Source of the DNA: Candidatus Sulfopaludibacter sp. SbA3
GTDB taxonomy: Bacteria > Acidobacteriota > Terriglobia > Bryobacterales > Bryobacteraceae
DNA length: 64,000 bases
Assembly (NCBI GenBank): GCA_945890485.1
Contig: CAMDCN010000019.1
Span: 93,760-157,759, forward strand
Direction of reading: 5' to 3'
Shown here: positions 19,188 through 28,396 of the stretch, in pieces
Position numbering within the stretch: the stretch's first letter is position 1
How the letters are laid out: every line of letters starts with the position of its first letter
Made by a program: the position numbers and the translations under genes
The notes under the pieces: model-generated
What the model saw: only the letters and a program-made list of their open reading frames with translations
Told to the model about the DNA's origin: nothing
Database searches by the model: none

Positions 19188-20336
19188 TTAGTTCGATCGC
19201 TCACTCACACTCAGCAACATCCCTACCGAGAACAGCGTGGCCAAGAGCGAACTGCCGCCATAGCTAATCATCGGCAATGGAATTCCCTTGGTCGGGCCCA
19301 GACCTGTCACCACCGAAAGGTTGAACAATGCTTGAAACACGATCATTGTGGTTACGCCCAACGCTATGTAGCGCCCAAAATCATCCGGCGCCACCAGGAA
19401 CGTCCGGTATCCCCGCCACAAAACGACGAAAAACCCCAACAGCACCGCCGTCGAGCCCAACAGACCAAACTCCTCGCCAATCACAGCGAAGATGAAATCC
19501 GTATGCGGCTCCGGAACGTAGAACAGCTTCTGCTTCCCGTCCATCAAGCCGAGTCCAAACAAGCCGCCCGAACCGATCGCGATCTTCGCCTGCTGCGCCT
19601 GATACGCCGGATCCGGTGGCGCCCCGGAACTTTTGACGTACGTCAGAATCCACCCGTTCGGATCCACTTTATTTAAGACCACGTGGTTCGGATCCAGGAT
19701 CACAATCACGCGGCCTACGCGATACGGCTTCGCCGCAATGCCTGCGACGAGGAGTAGCGCCGCCAGCGGTATCGCTCGCACCATGTACTTCCGGTCCAGC
19801 CCCGCTACGAAAAACGTCAACACCGTCGACCCCACCAGCACTACCGCCGTGCCCAGGTCGGCTATCGAGACAAGAAAGGCGACAAACCCCAGCACCAGCC
19901 CACAGCCCGCTAGCGTGAATCGCGCGTTGTTCACCGCCCGGATGCGTCGCGACAGAAAGAATGCCAGAAAGAGCACCAGCGCCGGCTTGGCAAATTCGCT
20001 CGGCTGCAATCGGCCGATGCCCAAGTTCAGCCACCGGTGCTTCGAGCTGTCCATGACAAAGGCCGCCATCAGCATCACCAGGACAACGCCAATGCTGCCG
20101 AACGCCCACGCAGGACCATTAAAGATGCGATAGTCGATGCGCTTCATGGCCATCAGCACCAGGAAGGAGATCACCGCCCAGCCCAATTGGTGCAGAAAGA
20201 AGAAGTTCGAGTCCACGTCGTATTTGCCCTGCACGGCGATAATCGAACTGGCTGAATACACCATCACCAAACCGAAAGTGACCAGTGCCACGATCGTGAA
20301 GAAGAGAACCTTGTCTGTGTAAAGTCGTTTGCCCAT
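19188..20336 (-). CDS. ftsW: Septal peptidoglycan glycosyltransferase FtsW (SEDS)
   Basis: A SEDS-family polytopic membrane protein of 382 residues with about ten membrane segments. It polymerises lipid II at the septum together with the class B PBP. Conserved elements include the membrane-edge segment MVYSASS, RRIR in the first third, and the C-terminal PMISYGGSSLLATL. It sits between murD and murG in canonical order, with start/stop contact to murG. Confidence 0.94.
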   Translation of the reverse strand: MGKRLYTDKVLFFTIVALVTFGLVMVYSASSIIAVQGKYDVDSNFFFLHQLGWAVISFLVLMAMKRIDYRIFNGPAWAFGSIGVVLVMLMAAFVMDSSKHRWLNLGIGRLQPSEFAKPALVLFLAFFLSRRIRAVNNARFTLAGCGLVLGFVAFLVSIADLGTAVVLVGSTVLTFFVAGLDRKYMVRAIPLAALLLVAGIAAKPYRVGRVIVILDPNHVVLNKVDPNGWILTYVKSSGAPPDPAYQAQQAKIAIGSGGLFGLGLMDGKQKLFYVPEPHTDFIFAVIGEEFGLLGSTAVLLGFFVVLWRGYRTFLVAPDDFGRYIALGVTTMIVFQALFNLSVVTGLGPTKGIPLPMISYGGSSLLATLFSVGMLLSVSERSN

Positions 20337-20345
20337 GCTGCCTTC

Positions 20346-21668
20346 CTAGCTCAACTGCTGAACCAACTCTTTGAACACGCGCCCGCGATGCTCATAACTT
20401 TGAAACTGGTCGAAGCTGGCGCACGCCGGTGCCAGCAGTACCGTATCGCCACTGGCCGCCTCGGCGCGCGCTAAAGCCACCGCCTCGGCCACCGTTCCGC
20501 AATCCCGCAACGGCAACTCCGCGTCCACTTCCGATAGCTGCGAGCGAATAATCCCCGCCGCTGCCCCGATCAGCAACACGCCCTTGGCCTTGGCCCGCAG
20601 CCGTCCGGCCAACGTTCGGTAGTCGCTCTGCTTGTCTTTGCCGCCCAAGATGATCCAAACGCCCCCGTCAAAAGCGTCCAGCGCCTTCTCCGTGGCGTCG
20701 ACATTCGTCGCCTTCGAATCGTTGTAGTAGGCGACGCCGTCCAGAGTCCGTGCGAACTCAATCCGGTGCTCTACGCCCGGAAACGTGCGGATAGCCGATT
20801 CAATCGCGTCCAGCGAAACATTCGCCAGCCAAGCGGCTGCCGCGGCCGCCATCGCATTTTCAACGTTGTGGCGCCCGCGCAGCGGAATCGCCGAAACAGG
20901 CATCAGCGTCTGTTCATCCACTGTGATCACGCCGTCCTGCTCCGCCACCACCCACGGCCCTGGCGCAGCCGCGTTGAAGTAGACCACCTTTGCCCGCGTC
21001 CGTTTCGCCAGCGCCGCCGCCCCCGGGTCCCCAGCGTTCAGTACAGTCACGTGGCTACGGCCCTGCGTCTCCACCAGTCTCGCCTTGGCGTCGATGTAGC
21101 GCTCCATCGTGCGGTGCCTGTCCAGATGATCCGGCGTAATATTCAAAACCAGTGCAATATCCGCGACGAAGCTCTCAATCGTCTCGAGCTGGAAACTCGA
21201 CAGCTCCAGCACGTTCCACTGCCCCACCCGTGAAGTCTCCACCATTGCCGCCGGCGGTATGCCGATATTCCCGCCCACCTGCACTGGCACTTCGGCTTCC
21301 CGCAGAATATGGCCAATCAGCGCCGTCACGGTGGTCTTCCCGTTCGATCCCGTAATCCCGATCTTCCGGCCCATCAGCAGCGGCGCTGCAAACTCCAACT
21401 CTCCAGTCACTCGTGCGTTCGCGAACACCGGTGCCTCCAGCGGCACCCCCGGCGACTGGATCACCAGGTCGAACTCCGCCCCCCGCGCCTCGGCCTGCGG
21501 CTCATACGCCACGCCCAGTGCCGCCACCTCCGCCGCGAACCTCGTGTCGGCTAGCGGCTTCTCGTCGCACACCGTCACCTTCGCGCCCAACCCTTGCGCC
21601 AGTTGGGCCGCGGCCAGCCCGCTCTTACCCAAGCCCACGACGAGAATATGTTTGCCGGTCCAATTCAC
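20346..21668 (-). CDS. murD: UDP-MurNAc-L-Ala D-glutamate ligase MurD
   Basis: A cytoplasmic ligase of 440 residues that adds D-glutamate to UDP-MurNAc-L-Ala. The N-terminal domain motif is VVGLGKSGLAAAQLA, the ATP loop is GITGSNGKTTVTAL, and the C-terminal Mur domain includes YYNDSKATNVDATEKAL, the conserved K/N/T segment of MurD. Length and order match the family. It follows mraY by 12 bases. Confidence 0.96.
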   Translation of the reverse strand: MNWTGKHILVVGLGKSGLAAAQLAQGLGAKVTVCDEKPLADTRFAAEVAALGVAYEPQAEARGAEFDLVIQSPGVPLEAPVFANARVTGELEFAAPLLMGRKIGITGSNGKTTVTALIGHILREAEVPVQVGGNIGIPPAAMVETSRVGQWNVLELSSFQLETIESFVADIALVLNITPDHLDRHRTMERYIDAKARLVETQGRSHVTVLNAGDPGAAALAKRTRAKVVYFNAAAPGPWVVAEQDGVITVDEQTLMPVSAIPLRGRHNVENAMAAAAAAWLANVSLDAIESAIRTFPGVEHRIEFARTLDGVAYYNDSKATNVDATEKALDAFDGGVWIILGGKDKQSDYRTLAGRLRAKAKGVLLIGAAAGIIRSQLSEVDAELPLRDCGTVAEAVALARAEAASGDTVLLAPACASFDQFQSYEHRGRVFKELVQQLS

Positions 21669-21680
21669 GGGTCTCTCCGC

Positions 21681-22811
21681 TTAGCGCAACTTCAACGTGG
21701 TTAAGGCACACAAAGCCATAATCAAACCCAGAATCCAGAAGCGGGTAATGATCTTCGTCTCTGTCCAACCTAAAATTTCAAAGTGATGATGCAGCGGCGC
21801 CATCTTAAAGATCCGTTTCTTCCGGAGCTTATAGCTGCCCACCTGCAAAACCACACTCATCAACTCGATAATGTATACCCCGCCCAAAAACAATAAAAGC
21901 AGTTCCTGTTTAATCAAAACCGCAACCGTTCCTAACGCCCCGCCCAACGCCAGCGAACCCACGTCCCCCATGAACACTTCCGCCGGGTGCGCGTTAAACC
22001 ACAGGAACCCCAGCGAAGCCCCCGTCATCGCGCCGCAGAACACCGTCAACTCGCTCGCGCCCGGCAGCCGCACCAGGTCCAGATACTCGGCAAACGTCCG
22101 GTGTCCGCTGACGTAGGTCAACATCGTCATCGCACTCGCCGCGATGATCATCAACCCGATCGCTAATCCATCCAAGCCGTCGGTCAGGTTCACCGCGTTC
22201 GACGAACCCGCCAGTACAATCACCAGGAAAAGGAAAAAAAAGCCAAACGCCAACGGATACGTCCATGGGCTTGAGAGAAACGCATCCAACAGCAGATTCG
22301 GCTTAAAAGTCTTGAAAAACGGCACGTTCATTGACGGGTCGTATCCGCCCCGCGACCGCAGCAGCAACAGCATGCACCCGATCACGCAGCTCGCCACCAC
22401 CTGCCAGAAGAACTTCCGCCGGGCTGTGAAGCCCATGTTCTGCATCTTCTTCACCTTGGCGTAGTCATCGAAGAAGCCAATCGTGCCAAAGCTCACCAGG
22501 CCAAACAAGGCAATCCAAACGTAGGGGTTCCGCAGGTTCGTCCACAGCAACGTCGGCACCACGATCGAAATGATGATCAGCAAACCGCCCATCGTCGGCG
22601 TACCGGCCTTCTTCTGATGCGCGGTCACCTCCTCGCGGATCTGTTGGCCGAACTTAAACTCCCGCAGACGGCGGATCAACCACGGCCCCAGGAAAAGGGA
22701 GAGAAAAAGCGCCGTCAAGCTGGCGAAGGCGGTCCGGAACGTGACGTAGCCGAAGAGCCGGGCCGGTCCCCAGACCGGCGAAAGTTGTTCAAAAAGAAGC
22801 CAATAAAGCAT
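21681..22811 (-). CDS. mraY: Phospho-MurNAc-pentapeptide transferase MraY
   Basis: A polytopic membrane enzyme of 376 residues that makes lipid I from UDP-MurNAc-pentapeptide and undecaprenyl phosphate. Diagnostic motifs are KKAGTPTMGG, FFDDYAKV (catalytic Asp pair), NAVNLTDGLDGLAIG and the C-terminal APLHHHFE. About ten membrane segments are visible. Its ATG shares one base with the stop of murF (TAATG), which indicates translational coupling. Confidence 0.97.
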   Translation of the reverse strand: MLYWLLFEQLSPVWGPARLFGYVTFRTAFASLTALFLSLFLGPWLIRRLREFKFGQQIREEVTAHQKKAGTPTMGGLLIIISIVVPTLLWTNLRNPYVWIALFGLVSFGTIGFFDDYAKVKKMQNMGFTARRKFFWQVVASCVIGCMLLLLRSRGGYDPSMNVPFFKTFKPNLLLDAFLSSPWTYPLAFGFFFLFLVIVLAGSSNAVNLTDGLDGLAIGLMIIAASAMTMLTYVSGHRTFAEYLDLVRLPGASELTVFCGAMTGASLGFLWFNAHPAEVFMGDVGSLALGGALGTVAVLIKQELLLLFLGGVYIIELMSVVLQVGSYKLRKKRIFKMAPLHHHFEILGWTETKIITRFWILGLIMALCALTTLKLR

Positions 22812-24151
22812 TACCCAGCCCGATACCTTTCCACTGCAAGTTCCATCCGGGTTCCCCGGGAACCCTTGAACAACACCAAATCGCCCGGCCGCGTCAAACC
22901 GGCCAAAGCCGCGCCCGCTTCGGTCGGGCCGGGGAAGAAGAGCGCGTCCGCCCCTCCTCCCCTCGCCGCCTCCGCCAAGGCTGCCGCGTCTCCAGTCACG
23001 CCGATTACAAGATCAAATCCCAAAGCCGCGGCCCGTTCGCCCACCCCGCGGTGTAGCTCCGTCGACCACGATCCCAACTCCCGCATCTCGCCCAATACGG
23101 CGATCCGCCGGCCCGCCGGCAATAGCGCCGCGTATTCGAGCATCGCCTCCGCAGCGTCCGGGTTGCTGTTGTAGCAATCGTTTAAAATCGTGACTCCGTT
23201 ATGTTCCTGCCGCTCGCCGCGCATTTTGCCCGGTTGCAGCGCACGGGCCCGTTCGGCCATGGCCGCCGCCGGAACTCCCAGCTCACTGCCCACCGCCACC
23301 GCCGCCGCTACATTTAGGACAGAGTGTTTTCCTGCCACGGGAGTTTCAAACTGCGTGGCGCCAATCCGGAATCGCGATCCGTTCTCCCCCATCTCGAGGG
23401 CTTCGACGCGGAAGTCCGCGCCTTCGCTCAAGCCAAACGTCACCGTCCGACCCGGATGAATTTCGCCGAAGCGCGCGGCGAAACGGTCGTCCGCATTCAC
23501 CACCGCCACGCCATCTGGAGGCAGACTCTCCACCAGCTCCCGCTTCGCCAAGGCGATGGCCTCCCGGCTCCCCAGGTTCTCGATATGCGCCGCCCCCACG
23601 TTCGTCACCACCGCCACCTGCGGCCGCGCGATCGAGGCGAGAAATCGAATCTCTCCCAGATGGTTCATGCCCATCTCGAAGACGTAGACCTGCTCCGTCG
23701 GTCTCTGGCGCAGAATGGAGAGCGGCAGACCGATGTGATTATTCAGATTGCCCTCGTTCTTGCCGACGCGAAACGAACCCAGCAGCATCGCCGCCAACAT
23801 CTCTTTCGTCGTCGTCTTGCCCGCGCTGCCGGTCACTCCAACTACCGTTCCGGGCAAACGCAACCGCGCCCGCCTGGCTAACTCCTGCAGCGCAACAAGG
23901 GTATCCCGAACCCGGAACCGCGGCACCCCGCAAGGCGCCACCTCCTGGTCCACCATAACTGCTACGGCCCCTTTCTCGGCCGCCTGCGGGACAAAGGCAT
24001 GTCCGTCATGGACGTCGCCCCGCAACGCCACGTATAGCGGATCCTCTCCGCCCAGCGTCCGCGTGTCGATGCTCCAATCCCCAACGCTTCCGAGGGCTTC
24101 CGGAACGGCGCTCCCGGTCGCCGCCGCGATTTCGGCAAAGGTCATCCTCAT
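22811..24151 (-). CDS. murF: UDP-MurNAc-tripeptide D-Ala-D-Ala ligase MurF
   Basis: A cytoplasmic ligase of 446 residues that completes the UDP-MurNAc-pentapeptide. The ATP loop is GVTGSAGKTTTKEML and the central segment GNLNNHIGLPLSIL is characteristic of MurF, as are EMGMNHLGEI and LNDCYNSNPDA. It overlaps murE by ATGA upstream and mraY by TAATG downstream. No D-Ala-D-Ala ligase gene is in the window to supply its substrate. Confidence 0.96.
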   Translation of the reverse strand: MRMTFAEIAAATGSAVPEALGSVGDWSIDTRTLGGEDPLYVALRGDVHDGHAFVPQAAEKGAVAVMVDQEVAPCGVPRFRVRDTLVALQELARRARLRLPGTVVGVTGSAGKTTTKEMLAAMLLGSFRVGKNEGNLNNHIGLPLSILRQRPTEQVYVFEMGMNHLGEIRFLASIARPQVAVVTNVGAAHIENLGSREAIALAKRELVESLPPDGVAVVNADDRFAARFGEIHPGRTVTFGLSEGADFRVEALEMGENGSRFRIGATQFETPVAGKHSVLNVAAAVAVGSELGVPAAAMAERARALQPGKMRGERQEHNGVTILNDCYNSNPDAAEAMLEYAALLPAGRRIAVLGEMRELGSWSTELHRGVGERAAALGFDLVIGVTGDAAALAEAARGGGADALFFPGPTEAGAALAGLTRPGDLVLFKGSRGTRMELAVERYRAG

Positions 24152-25635
24152 ACGGCCGTCCTGAATCCCAGACGTCCCAGCGCCACCCGGGCCACCACGC
24201 GGTCATCAAAATCAATGGTGCCGCTCCGCAGTACCTGATAGGTCTCGTGCCCCTTCCCCGCCAGGATCACGATGTCTCCCGCCCGCGCCTGCCCCACCGC
24301 CGAGGCAATCGCCGCCGCCCGGTCCGGCTCCACGACATGAGGCGTATCCGTCCGCCGCAGCCCCACCATCACGTCGTTCAGAATTGATAGCGGATCCTCG
24401 CTACGCGGATTGTCACTCGTTAGGATTACGGCATCGCTCAACTCGCCCGCCGCCATGCCCATCCGTGGCCGCTTCGTCCGGTCCCGGTCGCCGCCGCATC
24501 CGAACAGCGTGATCAGCCGCCCGACCGTTAACAGTTGCCGCGCCACCCGCAGGGTATTCCGCAGCGCATCCTCGGTATGCGCATAGTCCACCACCACCAA
24601 AAACGGCTGCCCCGCATCCACCCGCTCAAAACGCCCCGGCACGCCTTTACACTCTGCAATCCCGCGTAGCATCGTGGGCCAGTCCAAACCGTAGCTCAGC
24701 CCGGTCCCCAGCGCCGCCAGGATGTTGTAGACGTTGATCTCGCCCGTCAACGCAGACCGCACTTCGTGCCGCTCTCCCTGGTAAGCAGCCACAAACCGCA
24801 GGCCCGCAAACGTGCTCTCAATCTCTTCCGCCCGTAGCGCCGCGCCCTCGCCCAATCCGTAGGTCAACACCGTCGTCCCCGCCGCCGTCCGGATCCGCCG
24901 CCCGTACTCATCGTCCGCGTTAACTACGGCAAACTGTGGCGCAAACTCCTCGCCGAACAGCCGCTCCTTCGCCGTGAAATACTCGTCCATCGTCCCGTGA
25001 TAGTCGAGATGATCCTGCGTCAGATTCGTGAAGACGGCGGTGTGAAACCGCACCCCGCTCACCCGTCCCTGCGCCAAGGCGTGCGAGGAGACTTCCATCG
25101 TCGCGTATCGCCCGCCCGCCGCCACAGTTCGCGCGAAGATCGAAAACAGGTCCAGCGACTCCGGCGTCGTATTCACCGCCGGCTCCGCCACTCCCGCCAC
25201 GTCGTAGCCAATGGTGCCAATCCGCGTCGTCGTGTTTCCCGCCGCGCGCAGCACCGAGTCCACAACATAAGTGCAGGTCGTTTTGCCGTTCGTCCCCGTG
25301 ATTCCGGTCACCCCCAACCGCTCATCCGGAGCCCCGTATAACCGCTTCGCTGCCGCCGCCAAAGCCTGCCGCCCGTGGGCGACCTGGATCCAAGGCATCG
25401 TCATGCCGTCCGGTCGCGGCGCATCGCTCACCACCGCCACTGCCCCGTTCACCATCGCCTTCGGCGCATAGACTCGCCCGTCCTGCACTGCGCCCACAAA
25501 CGCGAAAAACAGACTTCCCAACGTGGCGCGGCGCGAGTCGTAGGCGAGGTCCAGGAACGGCAGCGACAGCACGGCGGCATCGCTCACCGCCACGATGTCA
25601 CTCGCTCTCAATACGTCATGGATTTGCCGGCTCAC
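24148..25635 (-). CDS. murE: UDP-MurNAc-dipeptide meso-DAP ligase MurE
   Basis: A cytoplasmic ligase of 495 residues that adds the third stem residue. The ATP loop is GITGTNGKTTCTYV. The motif DNPRSEDP matches the DNPR signature of enzymes that recognise meso-diaminopimelate rather than lysine, so the wall is probably DAP type. It overlaps both ftsI (upstream) and murF (downstream) by ATGA. Confidence 0.96.
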   Translation of the reverse strand: MSRQIHDVLRASDIVAVSDAAVLSLPFLDLAYDSRRATLGSLFFAFVGAVQDGRVYAPKAMVNGAVAVVSDAPRPDGMTMPWIQVAHGRQALAAAAKRLYGAPDERLGVTGITGTNGKTTCTYVVDSVLRAAGNTTTRIGTIGYDVAGVAEPAVNTTPESLDLFSIFARTVAAGGRYATMEVSSHALAQGRVSGVRFHTAVFTNLTQDHLDYHGTMDEYFTAKERLFGEEFAPQFAVVNADDEYGRRIRTAAGTTVLTYGLGEGAALRAEEIESTFAGLRFVAAYQGERHEVRSALTGEINVYNILAALGTGLSYGLDWPTMLRGIAECKGVPGRFERVDAGQPFLVVVDYAHTEDALRNTLRVARQLLTVGRLITLFGCGGDRDRTKRPRMGMAAGELSDAVILTSDNPRSEDPLSILNDVMVGLRRTDTPHVVEPDRAAAIASAVGQARAGDIVILAGKGHETYQVLRSGTIDFDDRVVARVALGRLGFRTAV

Positions 25636-27614
25636 CGCGAGAACACCACGCGAATCCGCCGCGTCGCATCCAACACGGCGCCCGGTGGCGGCTGTTGCCG
25701 CTTGGCGATTCCAGATCCCACCGCATCCACGCGCAATCCCGCCGCCGCTGACTGCTGCAGTACCGCACGCAGAGTCATGCCCTTGAAGTTCGGAGCCTTA
25801 GGCCCCGCAACCAGATTCGGGTCCACCTCCGCCACGTTCATCTCGCGCTCTTCTTCCTCTTCCTCGTCTTCGGCGCCAATCACCGGCGCCGGCGTCGGTT
25901 CAGTATCCGGCACGTCCCGCTGCACGCCCAGAATCCGCAACGCGTTCTGCGCTACCTTTCGAAACACCGGACCTGCCACACCGCCCGCCAGTTTCGATGT
26001 GCGGTTGAGCGTCACGACGACCACAATTTCCGGATTCGACACCGGCGCAAAACCCATAAACGTCGAGTTGTACAGCCGCTGATACCCTTTGCCGACCTCG
26101 AAGATTTTTCCCGTGCCGGTCTTCCCACCCGAGGTGTAGCCCTTCAGTTTGGCTGCTTTGCCCGTCCCCTCAAGCACTACCATCTCCATCATCCGCCGCA
26201 TTTTGATCGCCGTCTCCGGCTTAATCCGCTGCTCGGGAGGCGGCATCACCTCTTTCACCGGCTCCTCACCCGGCTCCTGCCGCTCCATCACGATGTGCGG
26301 CTTCACCCAAACGCCATTGTTGGCGATGATTCCCGCCGCCTGCGCCAACTGCAGCGTAGTCGTCATCATCTCGTGGCCGATCGCCACCGACGCGATCGAA
26401 TCCGGCTGCCACTTCCGCAACGGGTATAGCACCCCGGCCGATTCGCCCGGCAGCCCCAAACCCACGGCGCTCCCGAACCCGAAACGCCGCATATACTCGT
26501 GCAGGTTCTCCTTGCCTACCCGCATGCCGATATTCACGGACCCCAAATTGGACGACTTCGCCAGCACCAGCTCCATCGGCAGCACGCCGTAGGCATGTTC
26601 ATCGTGGATGTCGCGCCCCAAAATACGCATCACCGTTCCACCGCACAGAATGGGCGTCTCCGGCCGCAGATTCGTCGTCTCCAGCGCCGCCGTCATCGTC
26701 ACCACCTTGCACACGGAACCAGGCTCAAAAGGCACGCTCACCGCATGGTTCACCCGGCTAGCCATCTCGCCCTTCTGGAGGAGCTTCACATTGGGATCAA
26801 ACGTCGGCCAACTCGCCATGGCCAGAATTTCGCCGGTCTTCACGTGCAGGACCACCAACGAGCCGAACGGAATCTTTCCCTCGACCAACGCCTCGCGCAG
26901 CGCGCTCTCGGCGGAGAACTGAATGCCCTCGTCAATCGTCAGGCGGACGTTCGCCCCCGCCGTCGGCGCGCCGCCTTTGTACTTCCGGCCGTAGCCCCGG
27001 CTGCGGGAATCCCGCTCCACCAGCACCTTCGCGTCCAGTCCGGCCAACTCTTCGTTCAAGCTGAACTCCAGGCCGCCTTCGCCCTCCCCATCGCCGTTCA
27101 ATGAGCCCAGCAGGTTCGCCGCCAGCGTTTGCTTCGGGTAGATCCGCCGCCCGGTTCCACGAATCGACACATAGTCCAGATGGAACGAACGAATTCGATC
27201 CACCTGCTCGAGCGTGGCATGTTCCTTTAAGCGGAGATCGCCGCGGCCGTCCCGCCGCGCCGTCATGATCCGCCGTTCCACTTCAGCCGGATCCAGATCG
27301 AGCGCCGTCGATAGCAGGCTGGTCGCAAAGTCCACGTCCGGAATCTGCAGCGGCGTGACGTGAATCGAATCCACCGGCACGCTCATCGCCAGCTTGCCCT
27401 GGCCCCGCGTCAGAATCTGGCCGCGCATCGCCGCCACATTCAGCTCTTTCGTCTGCTGAGCCTTGGCGCGATCCGCCAACTGCTCGTGTTCCACTACCTG
27501 CAGTTGCACCAAACGCCCGAAGATAATCAATCCCCAAACGAGCGAACACCAGGTAACGATAATCAATCGCTTGTGCGATTGCGGCTCCGCCGTCGTCTCC
27601 AAGTTGCTGTCCAT
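25632..27614 (-). CDS. ftsI: Septal class B penicillin-binding protein with PASTA domain (FtsI)
   Basis: A septal transpeptidase of 660 residues. One membrane segment lies at about 18-38 (IIVTWCSLVWGLIIFGRLVQ), followed by the PBP dimer domain and a transpeptidase domain with SxxK Ser300-Lys303 (GSVCK), SxN 354-356 (SSN) and KTG 498-500. An acidic linker (EDEEEEEERE) leads to a C-terminal PASTA domain, more familiar from Gram-positive PBP2x and from acidobacterial or spore-type PBPs. GGAG lies 8 bases before the ATG, directly at the foot of a long stem-loop (27628-27695). Confidence 0.94.
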   Translation of the reverse strand: MDSNLETTAEPQSHKRLIIVTWCSLVWGLIIFGRLVQLQVVEHEQLADRAKAQQTKELNVAAMRGQILTRGQGKLAMSVPVDSIHVTPLQIPDVDFATSLLSTALDLDPAEVERRIMTARRDGRGDLRLKEHATLEQVDRIRSFHLDYVSIRGTGRRIYPKQTLAANLLGSLNGDGEGEGGLEFSLNEELAGLDAKVLVERDSRSRGYGRKYKGGAPTAGANVRLTIDEGIQFSAESALREALVEGKIPFGSLVVLHVKTGEILAMASWPTFDPNVKLLQKGEMASRVNHAVSVPFEPGSVCKVVTMTAALETTNLRPETPILCGGTVMRILGRDIHDEHAYGVLPMELVLAKSSNLGSVNIGMRVGKENLHEYMRRFGFGSAVGLGLPGESAGVLYPLRKWQPDSIASVAIGHEMMTTTLQLAQAAGIIANNGVWVKPHIVMERQEPGEEPVKEVMPPPEQRIKPETAIKMRRMMEMVVLEGTGKAAKLKGYTSGGKTGTGKIFEVGKGYQRLYNSTFMGFAPVSNPEIVVVVTLNRTSKLAGGVAGPVFRKVAQNALRILGVQRDVPDTEPTPAPVIGAEDEEEEEEREMNVAEVDPNLVAGPKAPNFKGMTLRAVLQQSAAAGLRVDAVGSGIAKRQQPPPGAVLDATRRIRVVFSR

Positions 27615-27627
27615 CGTATATGCTCCA

Positions 27628-27695
27628 CTGGAAACCGGGCGGGCGTGTCGTTGGCCTTACTCACTTCGCAGTAAGCACGCCCGCCCCACTTCCAG
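27628..27695 (-). other. Long stem-loop directly upstream of ftsI
   Basis: GGGCGGGCGTG (27637-27647) pairs perfectly with CACGCCCGCCC (27676-27686). Outside a 3x3 internal loop, CTGGAA (27628-27633) pairs with TTCCAG (27690-27695). Inside, TTACT pairs with AGTAA. In the transcript it ends three to four bases before the ftsI GGAG ribosome site. It could control ftsI translation, be a processing site, or be a mobile palindromic element. There is no U-tract, so a classical terminator is unlikely. Confidence 0.7.
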
Positions 27696-27752
27696 GGCCT
27701 TGCGGCCTTTCCTTCGGGGGAGGAAACTCAAAAAACTGACAAAGATCTAAAG

Positions 27753-27827
27753 AATCCGAGGGCGGCTGTTGGGCGAATTTTCATTCGCGCCGGGGGAGTA
27801 GGATTGGAAGGCAGCCGCCCCCGGAAT
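27753..27827 (-). other. Second stem-loop in the ftsL-ftsI gap
   Basis: GGGCGGCTG (27760-27768) pairs with CAGCCGCCC (27812-27820), extended by a mostly paired AATCCG/CGGAAT foot. Nested within it is a perfect hairpin GCGAAT (27773-27778), loop TTTC, ATTCGC (27783-27788). It begins 12 bases after the ftsL stop codon. Together with the stem-loop at 27628-27695 it fills most of the 224-base gap. Confidence 0.65.
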
Positions 27828-27838
27828 GGAAAAATTGT

Positions 27839-28345
27839 TTACTTCTTCGAAGCGGGCGCCTGGTTCATCGCCAGTGCCGTGCTCCGGTCCACGTTCAAAA
27901 CCACCAGCGCTTCCGGCGAGGGCTCGGTAAAGTTCCGGCTCTCCGCCTCACGCGCCAGCACGCCGGGGCTCAGCAATTGGTCTTCAATCGCCTCCAATTG
28001 CGCCAGCTCTTTCTCAAGGCGAGCTTGCTCGTCCCGCGAACGCTCGATCTGGTAACCGGCCAGCTTGCCGTACGCCGTCGGCACAATCATGCCCACCGCG
28101 ACAACGGCGGCCACACAGGCCATGCCGATCGTCTTCCAGCAGGTGGCCGTCGCGGCCTTGTCTTCCGTGCGAAGAACGAGAGTGTTGTCGATTTTCTTCC
28201 GGAACAGGTGGATTTGCTCGTTGGGCATCTCCCGCAACATACCCGGCTCCTGCCGTTTCTCGTCGCGCTCAGCGAATGCACCGCGGGTACCCGCCGCGGT
28301 ACGCGGCAGCATGCGGCTGAAAAAGTCATTTACGAAGGTTGCCAT
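27839..28345 (-). CDS. ftsL: FtsL-like divisome protein
   Basis: A bitopic protein of 168 residues. A cytoplasmic N-terminal part of about 70 residues is followed by a membrane segment near 70-92 (MACVAAVVAVGMIVPTAYG) and a coiled coil rich in E, Q and L (DEQARLEKELAQLEAIEDQL). It ends with a Pro/Ala tail. Sequence similarity in FtsL is always weak; the call rests on topology and on its place between rsmH and ftsI, where ftsL is expected. The N-terminal extension is longer than usual. Confidence 0.8.
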   Translation of the reverse strand: MATFVNDFFSRMLPRTAAGTRGAFAERDEKRQEPGMLREMPNEQIHLFRKKIDNTLVLRTEDKAATATCWKTIGMACVAAVVAVGMIVPTAYGKLAGYQIERSRDEQARLEKELAQLEAIEDQLLSPGVLAREAESRNFTEPSPEALVVLNVDRSTALAMNQAPASKK

Positions 28346-28396
28346 TTTTTCTACTCTCCCCTGAACAATTGCTTTTGCGGTTGGCGCCTTCCGGCC

